Below, in pieces: positions 44,401-54,319 of a DNA stretch of 64,000 nucleotides. The translations under genes and the position numbers were made by a program. The stretch spans positions 1 through 64,000 of the forward strand of contig JALOAD010000002.1 in the NCBI GenBank assembly GCA_023228995.1. The letters run 5' to 3'. Within the stretch, counting starts at the first letter, position 1. The number at the start of each line of letters is the position of its first letter. This DNA is from Candidatus Muiribacterium halophilum (GTDB lineage: Bacteria > Muiribacteriota > Muiribacteriia > Muiribacteriales > Muiribacteriaceae). The notes below the pieces were generated by a model. It searched no databases. It was not told the origin of the DNA and saw nothing but the letters and a program-made list of their open reading frames with translations.

Positions 44401-46089
44401 ATGATTTGCAATAATTGTAATACTGAAAACTTTGAAGGTGCGAAATTCTGTAAAAATTGTGGTAATGAGTTTAAATCTTCAAATAATCAAAAAGATATAA
44501 CAGATATTAAAGATAATAAAATATCTGAACTTATGGCTGAATTTAATTTTGGTCAAAAATGGATTTTATTTGCTGGAATATTTTTTGTACTTTTAAGTAT
44601 TGGTACTTTTCTTAAATATACTATTGAATTAGGTCTAATTACTCCGCTAGTGAGAGTTTTATTAGTTTATCTTACTGGTATTATATTTGTTGTTTTGGGT
44701 AGATATGTAATTAGTAAAAATTTCAGAAAATATGGTGTTGCTTTAATGGGAGCAGGGCTTGCGATTCTTTATTCTGCGACTTATTTTGGATCTGTTCATC
44801 ATAATATAATTCCAGAAAAATCTGCTTATATTATAATGTCTGGTATATCTTTAGTTACAGTTTTTCTTGCATATTTATTTGATGTTAAATGGATATTGTC
44901 GCTTGCAATATTTGGTGCTTACGGAACTCCTATGATGTTTGGTATAAGAATTGGTTATAGTATTATGTTTTTTATTTACATTCTTATTGCAAATATTGGA
45001 TTTCTTTATATTTCACATTTAAAAGAATGGAAATTTTCTCTAAAACTTTTATATATTTCTTATTTTTTACTTATGATTGTATGGGCTTCAAATAATTTTA
45101 ATTTTAATGCATTTAATATAAGTTATATATTCTCAATTCTTAATTATTTTGTGTTTGTTGCTATACCAATTATTAATTATCTTTTTAAAAACCATAAATT
45201 GCAAAATATAACTTCGCAGATTGTAATAGGTTCAGTTGCATTTTTTTGTTATAATTTTTATCTTATAAATCTTTCAAACTTCACAGATGTAGTGAGTGGA
45301 ATAAATTCAATTATATTTGCAATTATATTCGGAGTATTTTCATTATTTCTTTATAAAAAAGGAATATTTCGACCTTATGCGATTCCATACATTGGTCTTG
45401 CAATTTCGTTTTTAGTTTTTGGATTAAGTAGTTTTATATTTGCAAATTATATTACAACAACAATACTTATTATTTCAATTTTTATGTATTGGTATGGAAA
45501 TGAAACAAAAAAACATAATCTTGAAGTGTTATCATTTATTGGAATGTTATTGTCACTTTGGCTTTTTACATTTAATGATTTGAATTATTACTTTCATTTT
45601 TCATTTTCAAATTTAGAATTTTTATCAGCAAATACATCTGAGGTAATTGGAAGATTATTTCATGAAATAGTTATAATTATATCAATGATAGCTGTATTAA
45701 AGATAAATAGATATATATTAAAAGATAAATCTACATATAACTTTTTTTCAATTATATTATTTGTATTTTCAATTGTTATTTTAAATGTTGAAGTTATTGG
45801 ATTTTTTAAAATGTTTAGTGCAGATTCACTTCATGGAGCATTATCAGTTTCTTGGGTAATATATTCATATATATTAATTTTTGTAGGCTTAAAAAAAGAT
45901 ATTCCTATGTTTAGATATTCAGCATTTGGTATACTCGGATTTACTTCGTTAAAAGTACTTCTTTTTGATATTACTAATATGAATGTAATGTCAAAGATGT
46001 TGTCATTTTTCCTTATGGGAATAGTATTACTTGTTACTTCATTTTTATATCATAAATTTAGCGAAAAGTATATTCAAAAAATTGAATAA
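44401..46089 (+). CDS. DUF2339 multi-pass membrane protein with zinc ribbon
   Basis: The N terminus MICNNCNTENFEGAKFCKNC is a zinc ribbon with two CxxC knuckles (Cys3/Cys6 and Cys17/Cys20). After a short linker about 14-15 hydrophobic segments follow to the end. The block FGQKWILFAGIFFVLLSIGT and the glycine-rich GVALMGAGLAILYSATYFG are typical of DUF2339, a family of large bacterial membrane proteins of unknown function. GGAGGGAAG stands just before the ATG. It is a single-gene unit between the thrS terminator and the promoter at 46109. Confidence 0.85.
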   Translation: MICNNCNTENFEGAKFCKNCGNEFKSSNNQKDITDIKDNKISELMAEFNFGQKWILFAGIFFVLLSIGTFLKYTIELGLITPLVRVLLVYLTGIIFVVLGRYVISKNFRKYGVALMGAGLAILYSATYFGSVHHNIIPEKSAYIIMSGISLVTVFLAYLFDVKWILSLAIFGAYGTPMMFGIRIGYSIMFFIYILIANIGFLYISHLKEWKFSLKLLYISYFLLMIVWASNNFNFNAFNISYIFSILNYFVFVAIPIINYLFKNHKLQNITSQIVIGSVAFFCYNFYLINLSNFTDVVSGINSIIFAIIFGVFSLFLYKKGIFRPYAIPYIGLAISFLVFGLSSFIFANYITTTILIISIFMYWYGNETKKHNLEVLSFIGMLLSLWLFTFNDLNYYFHFSFSNLEFLSANTSEVIGRLFHEIVIIISMIAVLKINRYILKDKSTYNFFSIILFVFSIVILNVEVIGFFKMFSADSLHGALSVSWVIYSYILIFVGLKKDIPMFRYSAFGILGFTSLKVLLFDITNMNVMSKMLSFFLMGIVLLVTSFLYHKFSEKYIQKIE

Positions 46090-46108
46090 AAAAAATTTAA
46101 GACCTCGG

Positions 46109-46136
46109 TTGACATTTATGTAGGTTTTGTTAAAAT
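46109..46136 (+). promoter_or_regulatory. Promoter of the DUF1700/DUF4097-PadR operon
   Basis: A consensus TTGACA (46109-46114) is followed after 16 bases by TAAAAT (46131-46136), about 50 bases before the ATG at 46189. Regulation by the PadR protein encoded in the same operon is likely, but I cannot point to an operator. Confidence 0.7.
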
Positions 46137-46188
46137 ATAACCAAGTACTTTGCAATACATAATAGTAGAATACATAAATGGAGGTAAC

Positions 46189-47301
46189 ATGAACAGTAAT
46201 GAGTATATTGAAAAAGTTAAAAGTATTGTTAGTGATTTTGATGGTATTGTGGTAGAAGATATTTTATCTGATTTGCGAGATTATTTTGAAAATGGTAAGG
46301 AAGAAGGTAAAACAGAAGAAGAGCTTATAGAACAATTAGGAAGTCCTGAGGGTTTTTGCGATATTGTTAATGATGATGCAATTAATAATCAAAAATCTCA
46401 AAAATATAGAGATATTTCAAATGATAAAAATAATAAAACCTATAATGATGAGTTTTTTAATAAAAAACATGTTTTTTCTGGAGATTTATCTGAAATTGTA
46501 ATTGATACTGATATAGCAGATATTAATATGATTAAGTCTGATAAGAATGAATTTGAGATAACTGGTAAAGGTTTTGACAAGGAAATTGATTTTGATGTTA
46601 AGGATTCTGAAAATCGTCTTTATATTAAACTTAAAAAGAAAAAAAGGTCTTTACTTAATTTTTTATTAACTGCAAATAAAAATCAAAAATGGACAATTAA
46701 CATTTATTTTACTACTCAAAAGTTTGATGTATTAAATTTAAAAACTGTAAGCGGAGATGTTAAATTTGATATTTTAAAATCTGCTATATGTAAAATAAAA
46801 ACTGTAAGCGGAGATTTTTCGGCTGAATCTTTAAAAATTGATTCTTTTGGGTTTAAATCTGTTTCAGGCGATGCAAAAATTTCAGAAATAAATAGTGATA
46901 CATTTGAATTTGATTCAGTTTCAGGTGATTTAAAAGGTGATTTTATTAAAAGTGACAATATAAAATTCAAAGCTATAAGCGGAGATATAAAAGTCAAAGC
47001 TATAAATAATAATTTGTCTGGATCAACAGTTTCAGGAGATATTGTTTTTAATTGTGAAAAACTTCCTGAAAAATTAAAAGCGAAAACTGTTTCAGGAGAT
47101 ATTAATGTAGAAGCTGATAATAAATCAGATTTTGAATATGAATTAAAAACTCTTTCAGGTGATATTAAGTCTAATTTAAAACTTTCAATTGATAAGAAAA
47201 AATGCAATGGCAAATATGGTACAGATATTAATTCAAAAATATATCTTAAAACACTTTCAGGTGATATTAGTTTTAAAATGAATGGTGTTTCCAATGAATA
47301 G
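46189..47301 (+). CDS. DUF1700-like/DUF4097 beta-solenoid protein
   Basis: The first 70 residues (MNSNEYIEKVKSIVSDFDGI, then DYFENGKEEGKTEEELIEQL and GSPEGF) match the DUF1700/HAAS-type N-terminal helical domain. From about residue 95 on the chain is a DUF4097-type beta-solenoid built from some nine repeats with the core T/S-V/L-SGD (KTVSGDVKF, SVSGDAKIS, TVSGDINVE, TLSGDISFK), spaced by 17-25 residues. No transmembrane helix separates the two parts. Such proteins are encoded with PadR regulators and probably sense or bind envelope components. ATG 46189 has GGAGG upstream. The end overlaps the PadR gene by eight bases. Confidence 0.87.
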   Translation: MNSNEYIEKVKSIVSDFDGIVVEDILSDLRDYFENGKEEGKTEEELIEQLGSPEGFCDIVNDDAINNQKSQKYRDISNDKNNKTYNDEFFNKKHVFSGDLSEIVIDTDIADINMIKSDKNEFEITGKGFDKEIDFDVKDSENRLYIKLKKKKRSLLNFLLTANKNQKWTINIYFTTQKFDVLNLKTVSGDVKFDILKSAICKIKTVSGDFSAESLKIDSFGFKSVSGDAKISEINSDTFEFDSVSGDLKGDFIKSDNIKFKAISGDIKVKAINNNLSGSTVSGDIVFNCEKLPEKLKAKTVSGDINVEADNKSDFEYELKTLSGDIKSNLKLSIDKKKCNGKYGTDINSKIYLKTLSGDISFKMNGVSNE

Positions 47302-47608
47302 TCAGTTTAAAAAAGGTGTTCTTGAAATTTGTGTTCTTAGTCTGATTAATTTAAAAGATTGTTATGGTTATGAGATTGTAAGTGAAATATCTGAAAGAAT
47401 GAAAGTTACTTCTGGCACAATATATCCATTGCTGACAAGATTAAAAAAAGAAGGTTATTTTGAAAATTATGTTATTGAATCAGACGAAGGTCCAATGAGG
47501 AAGTATTATAAAATAACACAGCATGGTAAAACAAGAGTTGATGAGTTAATAATAGAATGGAAAAAATTTGTAAAACAAGTTGATTCAATAATTAAAACTA
47601 GTTTTTAA
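47294..47608 (+). CDS. PadR family transcriptional regulator
   Basis: The 104-residue protein is a short PadR-type winged helix: GVLEICVLSLINLKDCYGYE, then SGTIYPLLTRLKKEGYFENY as recognition helix and wing entry, then GPMRKYYKITQHGK as the wing, and a dimerisation helix at the end. PadR proteins are dimeric DNA-binding repressors that often control the membrane or DUF1700 protein next door. ATG 47294 is favoured over 47282 because it gives the family start MNSQFKKG; both lie inside the end of the preceding gene. Usually the regulator comes first in such operons; here it is second. Confidence 0.92.
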   Translation: MNSQFKKGVLEICVLSLINLKDCYGYEIVSEISERMKVTSGTIYPLLTRLKKEGYFENYVIESDEGPMRKYYKITQHGKTRVDELIIEWKKFVKQVDSIIKTSF

Positions 47609-47620
47609 ATCTTAACTTTC

Positions 47621-47649
47621 TTGATTTTTTTCTTTTGATTTTATATACT
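47621..47649 (+). promoter_or_regulatory. Promoter of the metal permease gene
   Basis: TTGATT (47621-47626) and TATACT (47644-47649) are 17 bases apart, about 50 bases before the permease ATG. Metal-dependent control would be expected for this type of gene but I see no operator palindrome. Confidence 0.6.
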
Positions 47650-47700
47650 ACTTAAATAGTTGGTTTTTAGACTTTTTATATTATTTTTTTGTGAGGTATT

Positions 47701-49029
47701 ATGTCAGAAAATACTGAATTAATAACAAGGTTTTTAAATGATCTTTGGACAATATGGGGTGAAATGTCTTATTCACTTCTTATTGGATTTTTTATTGCTG
47801 GTTTATTGTCTGTTTTTATAAAACCTGAATTTATTGAAAAACACCTTGGGAATAAAGGATTTTTTTCTATATTAAAAGCTTCACTTCTTGGAGTTCCGCT
47901 ACCAATATGTTCATGCGGTGTAATACCAGTTTCAGCTTCTTTAAGAAAACATGGTGCATCAAAAGGAGCTACCGTATCATTTCTTATTTCAACTCCTCAG
48001 ACTGGCGTAGATTCAATTATGGTGACATATTCACTTATGGGTATGGTATTTGGTATATTTAGACCTGCAGCTGCTCTTATAAATGGTATTATTGGCGGTA
48101 TTTTAGTTTCAATATTTGATAAAGATGATAATAGTAAAGTTATAAAAAATAATGAACTTGAAAAAATCTCTAAATCTTCATGTTGTTCCGGCAATTCTTG
48201 TAATGCTGATAAATCAATTGATAATCATAATCACAATGAAGAAACCAATAATGATAATAAATTTATTAAAGCTATGAAATATGGTTTTATAACTCTTCCT
48301 GAAGATATTGCAAAAGCTCTTATTATTGGAATTATTGTCAGTGCAATGATTTCTGTTGCAGTACCGGCGGATTTCTTTTCAAGTATGCTTGGTGAATACA
48401 AATTTCTTCAGTATATTATAATGCTTGTAATTGGAATACCTATTTATGTTTGTTCAACTGGTTCTGTTCCGGTTGCCACTGCTTTAATAATGAAAGGTAT
48501 AAGTCCTGGTGCCGCTTTGGTTTTTTTGATGTCAGGACCTGCAACAAATGTTGCAACAATGTCAACAATTTGGAAGATAATGGGTAAAAAGACTTTAACA
48601 ATATATCTTTTGTCAATTGCATTATCTTCATTGGCATTTGGTGTTTTATTTGATTTAGCGATTATTAATTTTACTATTCCTGAGATGAAACATTTACATG
48701 AAATGGATAGCAATATAATAAAAACAGTATCTGGTATTTTACTTGCTTTGATATTTAGTTATGCTATTTTTAAAAGATATTTCAAAAAAAACATTTATAT
48801 TTCAAATGAAGATTCTACAAAAGGAGATTTACAAAAAATAACTGTTGTGGTTAATGGAATGACGTGTAATCATTGTGCTTCTACAGTTAAGAGAATAATT
48901 CTTGAAATTAATGGTATTGAAAATGTAGAAGTTGACCTTAATTCAAAAAATGTATATATAGAAGGTTTTTCTCTGGATATTGATAAAATCAAATCTGAGA
49001 TAATTAATGTTGGATATACTGTTTTATAA
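47701..49029 (+). CDS. SO_0444-type metal efflux permease fused to an HMA domain
   Basis: The 442-residue protein has about eight to ten transmembrane segments in two homologous halves of the permease (ArsP/DUF318) type. The first half has PLPICSCGVIPVSASLRKHG, the second CSTGSVPVATALIMKGISPG. Between them is a cytoplasmic, metal-binding stretch rich in Cys and His (SCCSGNSC and NHNHNEE). The last 70 residues form a heavy-metal-associated domain with the metal site GMTCNHCAST. SO_0444 proteins are proposed Cu/Zn efflux transporters. The fused HMA domain probably hands metal to the channel. A dedicated promoter lies upstream and the gene is a single unit. Confidence 0.88.
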   Translation: MSENTELITRFLNDLWTIWGEMSYSLLIGFFIAGLLSVFIKPEFIEKHLGNKGFFSILKASLLGVPLPICSCGVIPVSASLRKHGASKGATVSFLISTPQTGVDSIMVTYSLMGMVFGIFRPAAALINGIIGGILVSIFDKDDNSKVIKNNELEKISKSSCCSGNSCNADKSIDNHNHNEETNNDNKFIKAMKYGFITLPEDIAKALIIGIIVSAMISVAVPADFFSSMLGEYKFLQYIIMLVIGIPIYVCSTGSVPVATALIMKGISPGAALVFLMSGPATNVATMSTIWKIMGKKTLTIYLLSIALSSLAFGVLFDLAIINFTIPEMKHLHEMDSNIIKTVSGILLALIFSYAIFKRYFKKNIYISNEDSTKGDLQKITVVVNGMTCNHCASTVKRIILEINGIENVEVDLNSKNVYIEGFSLDIDKIKSEIINVGYTVL

Positions 49030-49116
49030 AAAACTGATTAATTGAACCTTGTTTTATACTTCTATGTATTGTAATATTTATCCAAGTTATCAATTATTTT
49101 TTTTGGAGAAATTCTT

Positions 49117-49755
49117 ATGGAAATGCTTCATTCAATGATTGAATTCATTGTTCTTACAGTTGAAAAACTTGGTTATCCGGGTATTATAATAATGATGTTT
49201 CTTGAATCATCTTTTTTTCCATTTCCTTCTGAGGTTGTAATGCCACCGGCAGGTTATCTTGCTTCTATTGGTAAAATGAATATTTATATTGTGATTTTAT
49301 GCGGTATTACCGGCTCTTTGATGGGTGCTGTCTTTAATTATTATATTGCTTTTTTTCTTGGAAGACCTTTTATTATAAAATTTGGGAAATATTTCTTTAT
49401 TACAGAAGAGAATTTTGCAAAGACTGAAAAATATCTTAATGAACATGGAGAAATCGGTACTTTTATTGGCAGACTTATTCCTGTAATAAGGCAGTATATA
49501 TCGTTTCCAGCAGGACTTATAAAAATGAATATTGCAAAATTTAGTATTTTTACTAGTCTTGGGGCTGGGATTTGGGTTCTTATACTTACTATTATTGGTT
49601 ATATAGCAGGTTCTAATATGGATATTGTACATAAATATTCTTCAAAAGCGACTTTATTTTTGATGATATTTTGTACTTTAATAGCTTTTATTTATATTTG
49701 GAGGAAAAAGAATGTTCAAAGGCACAACAATTCTTGCAGTCAGGAAAAACAATAA
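49117..49755 (+). CDS. DedA family membrane protein
   Basis: The 212-residue protein has the DedA layout: [20 protein letters not shown] near residue 25 is the conserved re-entrant hairpin, and [19 protein letters not shown] near residue 125 contains the conserved Arg-x6-Arg. DedA proteins are undecaprenyl-phosphate or phospholipid flippases in the inner membrane. TTGGAG precedes the ATG. Its last 44 bases overlap the start of hslV in another frame, an unusually long overlap; the DedA tail there ([17 protein letters not shown]) is hydrophilic and may be a late extension. Confidence 0.92.
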   Translation: MEMLHSMIEFIVLTVEKLGYPGIIIMMFLESSFFPFPSEVVMPPAGYLASIGKMNIYIVILCGITGSLMGAVFNYYIAFFLGRPFIIKFGKYFFITEENFAKTEKYLNEHGEIGTFIGRLIPVIRQYISFPAGLIKMNIAKFSIFTSLGAGIWVLILTIIGYIAGSNMDIVHKYSSKATLFLMIFCTLIAFIYIWRKKNVQRHNNSCSQEKQ

Positions 49756-50257
49756 AGTATGTATTGCTGGTGATGGTCAGGTGACTTTTGGTAATACAGT
49801 TTTAAAACATACAGCTAGAAAACTTAGAAAATTATATAATAATTCTATAGTAGTTGGTTTTGCAGGTTCTACCGCAGATGCTTTTACATTATTTGAAAGA
49901 TTTGAGTCTAAACTTGAAAAATTTTCAGGTCAATTAAAAAGATCAGCAGTTGAACTTGCTAAAGATTGGCGTACTGATAAAATGCTTAGAAAGCTTGAAG
50001 CTCTTATGATTGTAGCTGATAAAGATGAGATTATAATTATATCAGGTACTGGAGATGTAATAAGTCCTGATTATGATGTTGCAGCTATTGGTTCAGGTGG
50101 TATGTATGCTTATTCAGCAGCTCTTGCTCTTATTGAAAACACTGAGCTTTCATCAAAGGATATTGCCAAAAAAGCTATGAAAATTGCTTCTGAAATATGT
50201 ATTTATACAAATTCCAATATTATTATTGAAGAATTAGGAGACAATGACAATGAATGA
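49712..50257 (+). CDS. hslV: ATP-dependent protease proteolytic subunit HslV
   Basis: HslV is the proteasome-like threonine peptidase that forms a double ring capped by HslU. The mature N terminus, expected at the first Thr of [12 protein letters not shown], has the catalytic Thr5, and [20 protein letters not shown] follows as usual. [19 protein letters not shown] is the conserved later block. The length (181 residues) is standard. GGAGGAAAAAG gives a good ribosome binding site inside the end of the DedA gene, so the start is secure despite the 44-base overlap. hslU overlaps its end by eight bases. Confidence 0.96.
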   Translation: MFKGTTILAVRKNNKVCIAGDGQVTFGNTVLKHTARKLRKLYNNSIVVGFAGSTADAFTLFERFESKLEKFSGQLKRSAVELAKDWRTDKMLRKLEALMIVADKDEIIIISGTGDVISPDYDVAAIGSGGMYAYSAALALIENTELSSKDIAKKAMKIASEICIYTNSNIIIEELGDNDNE

Positions 50258-51692
50258 ATTCACACCAAAACAAATTGTTGAAATTCTTGATAGATTTGTA
50301 ATAGGTCAAAAAGACGCAAAAAAAGCAGTTGCTATAGCGTTAAGAAACAGATATAGAAGAAGACTTCTTGAAGATGGTGGTCTTAAAGAAGAAATAATGC
50401 CAAAAAATATTATAATGATTGGACCAACTGGAGTAGGAAAGACTGAGATTGCAAGAAGAATAGCGAAATTTATAAATGCTCCTTTTCTTAAAGTTGAAGT
50501 TACTAAATATACAGAAGTTGGTTATGTTGGAAGAGATGTTGAATCTATGGTTAGAGATCTTTTTGAACTTGCTATATCTAGAGAAAAATCAATAAAAACT
50601 GAACTAGTAAAAGAAAAAGCTTTAAAAATTGCAAAAGAAAAAGTTCTTGATATTTTAATTCCAAAAAGAAATCCTGTTTCCTCAGCAGCTGGAAAAGCCA
50701 GAGAACTTTTTGATTCATTTATTGATAAAAATAATATTGATAAAAATGAAATTGAAGTTGAAGTTGAAAATAATAATACAGAAGAAAAACATATAGAAAA
50801 TGATACTTATAATGACACAAGGAAAAAATTCAAAAAACTTCTTGAAGACGGAAAACTTGATTTGCGAGAAATAGAAATAGAAGTTAAAAGTCGTGGTGGA
50901 ATGCCAATGTTTGAGGTGTTTTCTGGTGGTGGAATGGAAGAATTCAATATTGGCGGAATAATGGGTGGTATTTTAGGTCAGGATAAAAAGAAAAAACAAA
51001 AAGTTAAAGTAAAAGATGCTCTTGAATTACTTACTGACGAAGAAGCTTCTAAACTTATTGATATGGAAGAAATAACCAGAGAAGCTAAAGAAAAAGTTGA
51101 AAATTCAGGTATAATATTTTTGGATGAAATAGATAAAATAATTGGTGGACAAGGTGGAGGAAGTAATCCTAATGTATCAAGAGAAGGTGTTCAGAGAGAT
51201 CTTTTGCCTTTGGTTGAAGGTTCTACTGTAATGACAAAGCATGGAACAATTAAAACTGATCATATTCTTTTTATAGCTGCTGGAGCATTTTATTCTGCAA
51301 AACCTTCTGATCTTGTTCCTGAACTTCAGGGTAGATTTCCTATAAGAGTTGAACTTCATTCTTTGAATCAGGAGGATTTTGTTAAAATATTAAAAGAACC
51401 CGAAAACGCTCTTATAAAACAGTATAAAGCTTTAATAAAAACCGAAGGTATTGAACTTGATTTTAAAGATAATGCTATTGATAAAATCGCTGAATATGCT
51501 TTTGTTGCAAATGAACAGATGGAAAACATTGGTGCAAGAAGACTTCATACTATAATTGAAAAACTTCTTGAAGAAATTTCTTATGAAGCTCCTGATACAA
51601 ATGATAAAAATGTTGAAATAGATGAGTTTTATGTTGAAGATAAACTTAAAGATATTATAAAAAACCGAGATCTTAGTAAATATATATTGTAG
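50250..51692 (+). CDS. hslU: ATP-dependent protease ATPase subunit HslU
   Basis: HslU is the AAA+ unfoldase that feeds proteins to HslV. Walker A is [15 protein letters not shown], the pore loop is [15 protein letters not shown], Walker B is [14 protein letters not shown], and the sensor/arginine region is near NIGARRLHT. The intermediate domain (about residues 110-230) includes a glutamate-rich variable part. ATG 50250 is preferred because AGGAG (50236-50240) is nine bases away; ATG 50244 is in frame but only three bases from it. At about 480 residues it is somewhat longer than the E. coli protein, owing to the intermediate domain. Confidence 0.96.
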   Translation: MNEFTPKQIVEILDRFVIGQKDAKKAVAIALRNRYRRRLLEDGGLKEEIMPKNIIMIGPTGVGKTEIARRIAKFINAPFLKVEVTKYTEVGYVGRDVESMVRDLFELAISREKSIKTELVKEKALKIAKEKVLDILIPKRNPVSSAAGKARELFDSFIDKNNIDKNEIEVEVENNNTEEKHIENDTYNDTRKKFKKLLEDGKLDLREIEIEVKSRGGMPMFEVFSGGGMEEFNIGGIMGGILGQDKKKKQKVKVKDALELLTDEEASKLIDMEEITREAKEKVENSGIIFLDEIDKIIGGQGGGSNPNVSREGVQRDLLPLVEGSTVMTKHGTIKTDHILFIAAGAFYSAKPSDLVPELQGRFPIRVELHSLNQEDFVKILKEPENALIKQYKALIKTEGIELDFKDNAIDKIAEYAFVANEQMENIGARRLHTIIEKLLEEISYEAPDTNDKNVEIDEFYVEDKLKDIIKNRDLSKYIL

Positions 51693-51751
51693 ATTTTTGC
51701 TTTTTGCAAAGTTATTGAGCTTTGTTTATTATTTAAGTACAGGAGGTTTTC

Positions 51752-52681
51752 TTGAATTTTATTGGAAAAGATATTATTTCAGTAAATGATATGTTGAGAA
51801 ATGAAATTGATTTTATTCTTGAAAAGTCAGAGTTTATCGAAAATATGCCTGTTTTAGAAAAATCTAACCTTTTAAAAGGTAAAATTATTGCAAGTCTTTT
51901 TTTTGAACCTTCTACAAGAACTAAAGATAGTTTTACAACCGCTTGTTATAGACTTGGTGGTAGTATTACTGGTTTTACAGATACTTCATCTACTTCATTA
52001 AAAAAAGGTGAAACTCTTTTTGATACTTTAAAAATGTATGAAATATATTCAGATGTAATAGTAATGAGACATAATATTGAAGGTTCGGCAAGATTTGCTT
52101 CTGAATGTGTTGATATACCAATAATAAATGGTGGAGATGGTGCAAATCAGCATCCAACACAAACTCTGCTTGATCTTTATTCAATTAAAAAAAATCAGGG
52201 TAAAATTGATGGTTTGAGTATTGCACTTGCAGGAGATTTGAAATATGGTAGAACTGTACATTCTTTAGCTTGTGCATTAAGTCTTTATAAAGATATAACT
52301 TTATATTTTATAAGTCCTGAAAGTCTTAAAATGCCTGATTTTATAACTGAACTTTTAAAAGAAAGAAATATTAATTTTTTTGAATGTAATGAAATAAATG
52401 ATGTAATTGATAAAGTTGATATTTTTTATATGACACGAATTCAGGGTGAAAGATTTCCTGACAAAACTGAATATGAAAAAGTTAAAGGTATTTATATTCT
52501 TGAAAAAAATAATCTTATTAATGTTAAAGAAAATTTAAAAATAATGCATCCGCTTCCAAGAATTGATGAAATATCCAAAGAAATTGATAATACTCCTTAT
52601 GCTTATTATTTTGAACAGGCAGCCAATGGAATTCCTGTTAGACAAGCATTACTTTCACTTCTTACTGGAGGTATAAAATGA
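51752..52681 (+). CDS. pyrB: Aspartate carbamoyltransferase catalytic subunit
   Basis: The enzyme joins carbamoyl phosphate and aspartate in pyrimidine synthesis. The carbamoyl phosphate site is FFEPSTRTKDSFTTACYRLG, the aspartate-domain block is GDGANQHPTQTLLDLYSI, and IMHPLPRIDEI closes the site. The start is a TTG at 51752, five bases behind a perfect AGGAGG; no ATG fits as well. The 309-residue length is standard. pyrI overlaps the stop by ATGA, so the allosteric class B enzyme (six catalytic plus six regulatory chains) is probably formed. Confidence 0.96.
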   Translation: MNFIGKDIISVNDMLRNEIDFILEKSEFIENMPVLEKSNLLKGKIIASLFFEPSTRTKDSFTTACYRLGGSITGFTDTSSTSLKKGETLFDTLKMYEIYSDVIVMRHNIEGSARFASECVDIPIINGGDGANQHPTQTLLDLYSIKKNQGKIDGLSIALAGDLKYGRTVHSLACALSLYKDITLYFISPESLKMPDFITELLKERNINFFECNEINDVIDKVDIFYMTRIQGERFPDKTEYEKVKGIYILEKNNLINVKENLKIMHPLPRIDEISKEIDNTPYAYYFEQAANGIPVRQALLSLLTGGIK

Positions 52682-53139
52682 AAAATGACCGTCCTTATAA
52701 AGTGTATAGAATAGAAGAGGGTATAGTTATAGACCATATTCCATGTAAAATGGCTTTAAATGTTCTAAAAGTGCTTGGTTTGGAAGGTATTGAACATAAT
52801 TCAACTATAACAATGGGAATAAATCTGCCAAGTTCTAAATTAGGTTATAAAGATGTTATTAAAATTGAAAACAAAAATCTTTCAGACGATGATTTAAATA
52901 AAATAGCGATTGTTGCTCCTCATGCTTCTATAAATATAATAAAAGATGGTAATATTGCATATAAACATAATGCAAAACTTCCTGAAATCCTTATTAACAC
53001 TGTAAAATGTCCTAATCCTATTTGTGTTACAAGACTTGAAGAAGTTAAATCAAAGTTTTATAATATAAAAAACGGGAAAAAACTCAAATGTCATTTTTGT
53101 GAAAGAGAGTTTGAATTAAAATATGTCAGTATATTATAA
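52678..53139 (+). CDS. pyrI: Aspartate carbamoyltransferase regulatory subunit
   Basis: The 153-residue protein has the N-terminal allosteric nucleotide domain (DHIPCKMALNVLKVLGLEG) and the C-terminal zinc domain with four Cys: CPNPIC and CHFCERE. It binds CTP or ATP and tunes PyrB. The start overlaps pyrB by four bases and the end overlaps the next gene, a cation transporter, by 17 bases, extending the operon. Confidence 0.96.
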   Translation: MKNDRPYKVYRIEEGIVIDHIPCKMALNVLKVLGLEGIEHNSTITMGINLPSSKLGYKDVIKIENKNLSDDDLNKIAIVAPHASINIIKDGNIAYKHNAKLPEILINTVKCPNPICVTRLEEVKSKFYNIKNGKKLKCHFCEREFELKYVSIL

Positions 53140-54010
53140 AAACAGTGCTGAATATAAAGATGTATTAAAAGTTACAATTGTTTCTATAATTGTAAATATA
53201 TTATTAGCAACTGGTAAAATATTAGGCGGTTTAAAAGCTGGAAGCTATGCTCTTATAGCTGATGGAATTCATTCTATATCAGATCTTATGTCTGATTTTA
53301 TGCTGTTTTTTGGTGTTAGATTATGGATGAAACCAAAAGATAATTGTCATCCTTATGGACATAAAAGAGTAGAAGATATTATAACAATTTTTATAGGTTT
53401 ACTTTTAGGTTACGCAGGTTATGAAATTGTTTATTTTTCAGTAATAAAAGTGCAGTCTGCTGAATCAAGTTTAATTTGTATAGAAGCATTGATAATTGCT
53501 TTTTTTGCAATAATAATAAAAGAAATTTTATTTAGATATACTTTAAAAATCGGTAATAAAATACAATCTCATGCTGTAATTGCAAATGCTTGGCATCATA
53601 GAAGTGATGTGTTTTCGTCAATTCCTGTTTTTATTTCACTATTTATAGCAACTTTTTATAAAAGTTTTGAATTTATGGATAAAATAGGAGCTGTTATTGT
53701 TGGTGCGATAATTTTAAAAGTTTCAATAGAAATGATATATTCAGCAATGCAGAGATTATCAGATAAAGGTGTATCTCAGGATATGGTAAAAAAAATATCT
53801 GATATTACTTTAAGTGTTGAAGATGTTAAAGATGTTCATGCAATTAGAACAAGATTTCTTGGTAATAACATTGCACTTGATATGCATATTCTTGTGGATA
53901 AAGATATGAGTGTTTATAAAGGACATGAAAAATCTAAACAGGTTAAAATCAAAATAATGAAAGAAATACCTAAGATTTCTGATATTATAATTCATATTGA
54001 ACCTTGTTAA
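53123..54010 (+). CDS. Cation diffusion facilitator family transporter
   Basis: The 295-residue protein has six transmembrane segments and a C-terminal cytoplasmic domain. The metal site of helix 2 is ALIADGIHSISDLMSDF and that of helix 5 is AWHHRSDVFSSIPVF, with HPYGHKRVEDI between helices 2 and 3. The helix 5 motif HxxxD (HHRSD) is typical of Zn, Fe or Mn exporters. The final domain (VHAIRTRFLGNNIALDMHIL) is the usual dimerising ferredoxin-like fold. It overlaps pyrI by 17 bases, so it is cotranscribed with pyrimidine genes without an obvious functional link. Confidence 0.94.
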   Translation: MSVYYKNSAEYKDVLKVTIVSIIVNILLATGKILGGLKAGSYALIADGIHSISDLMSDFMLFFGVRLWMKPKDNCHPYGHKRVEDIITIFIGLLLGYAGYEIVYFSVIKVQSAESSLICIEALIIAFFAIIIKEILFRYTLKIGNKIQSHAVIANAWHHRSDVFSSIPVFISLFIATFYKSFEFMDKIGAVIVGAIILKVSIEMIYSAMQRLSDKGVSQDMVKKISDITLSVEDVKDVHAIRTRFLGNNIALDMHILVDKDMSVYKGHEKSKQVKIKIMKEIPKISDIIIHIEPC

Positions 54011-54052
54011 TATCTTTATAGGTTTAGGTATTAATTAAATATAAAAAAACAT

Positions 54053-54081
54053 TTGCATTTAAATTTCTTTTCTGTTATTAT
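54053..54081 (+). promoter_or_regulatory. Promoter of rpmB
   Basis: TTGCAT (54053-54058) and TATTAT (54076-54081) are 17 bases apart, and TGT directly before the -10 makes it an extended -10. The rpmB ATG is 35 bases downstream. Confidence 0.7.
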
Positions 54082-54115
54082 TTCTCAACAATATCAATTG
54101 ATAGGAGGCAGAAAA

Positions 54116-54307
54116 ATGGCATTTAGATGCGACGTTTGTGGAAAAGGTCCTGCCACCGGAAATAATGTGAGTCATTCACATCATAAAACCAAAAGAAGAT
54201 TTTTACCAAACCTTCAGAGAATTAAAGCTGAAGTGAATGGTAAACCTGTAAGAATTAAGATATGTACAAAATGTCTTAAAACTCTTAAAAATAAGTCTAA
54301 TTTTTAA
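54116..54307 (+). CDS. rpmB: 50S ribosomal protein L28
   Basis: The 63-residue protein is bL28: it starts [20 protein letters not shown] and continues with [19 protein letters not shown]. Two CxxC pairs (CDVC and CTKC) make it the zinc-binding form. AGGAGG stands seven bases before ATG 54116; a longer frame from 54053 would start inside the promoter and is rejected. It is a single gene with a promoter in front and a hairpin terminator behind. Confidence 0.96.
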   Translation: MAFRCDVCGKGPATGNNVSHSHHKTKRRFLPNLQRIKAEVNGKPVRIKICTKCLKTLKNKSNF

Positions 54308-54319
54308 GGTTTTATAGTT

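Noticed and set aside
46716-47294. Minus-strand frame of 192 codons opposite the DUF4097 protein
   Set aside because: It mirrors the TVSGD repeats of the real gene and has no start signals.
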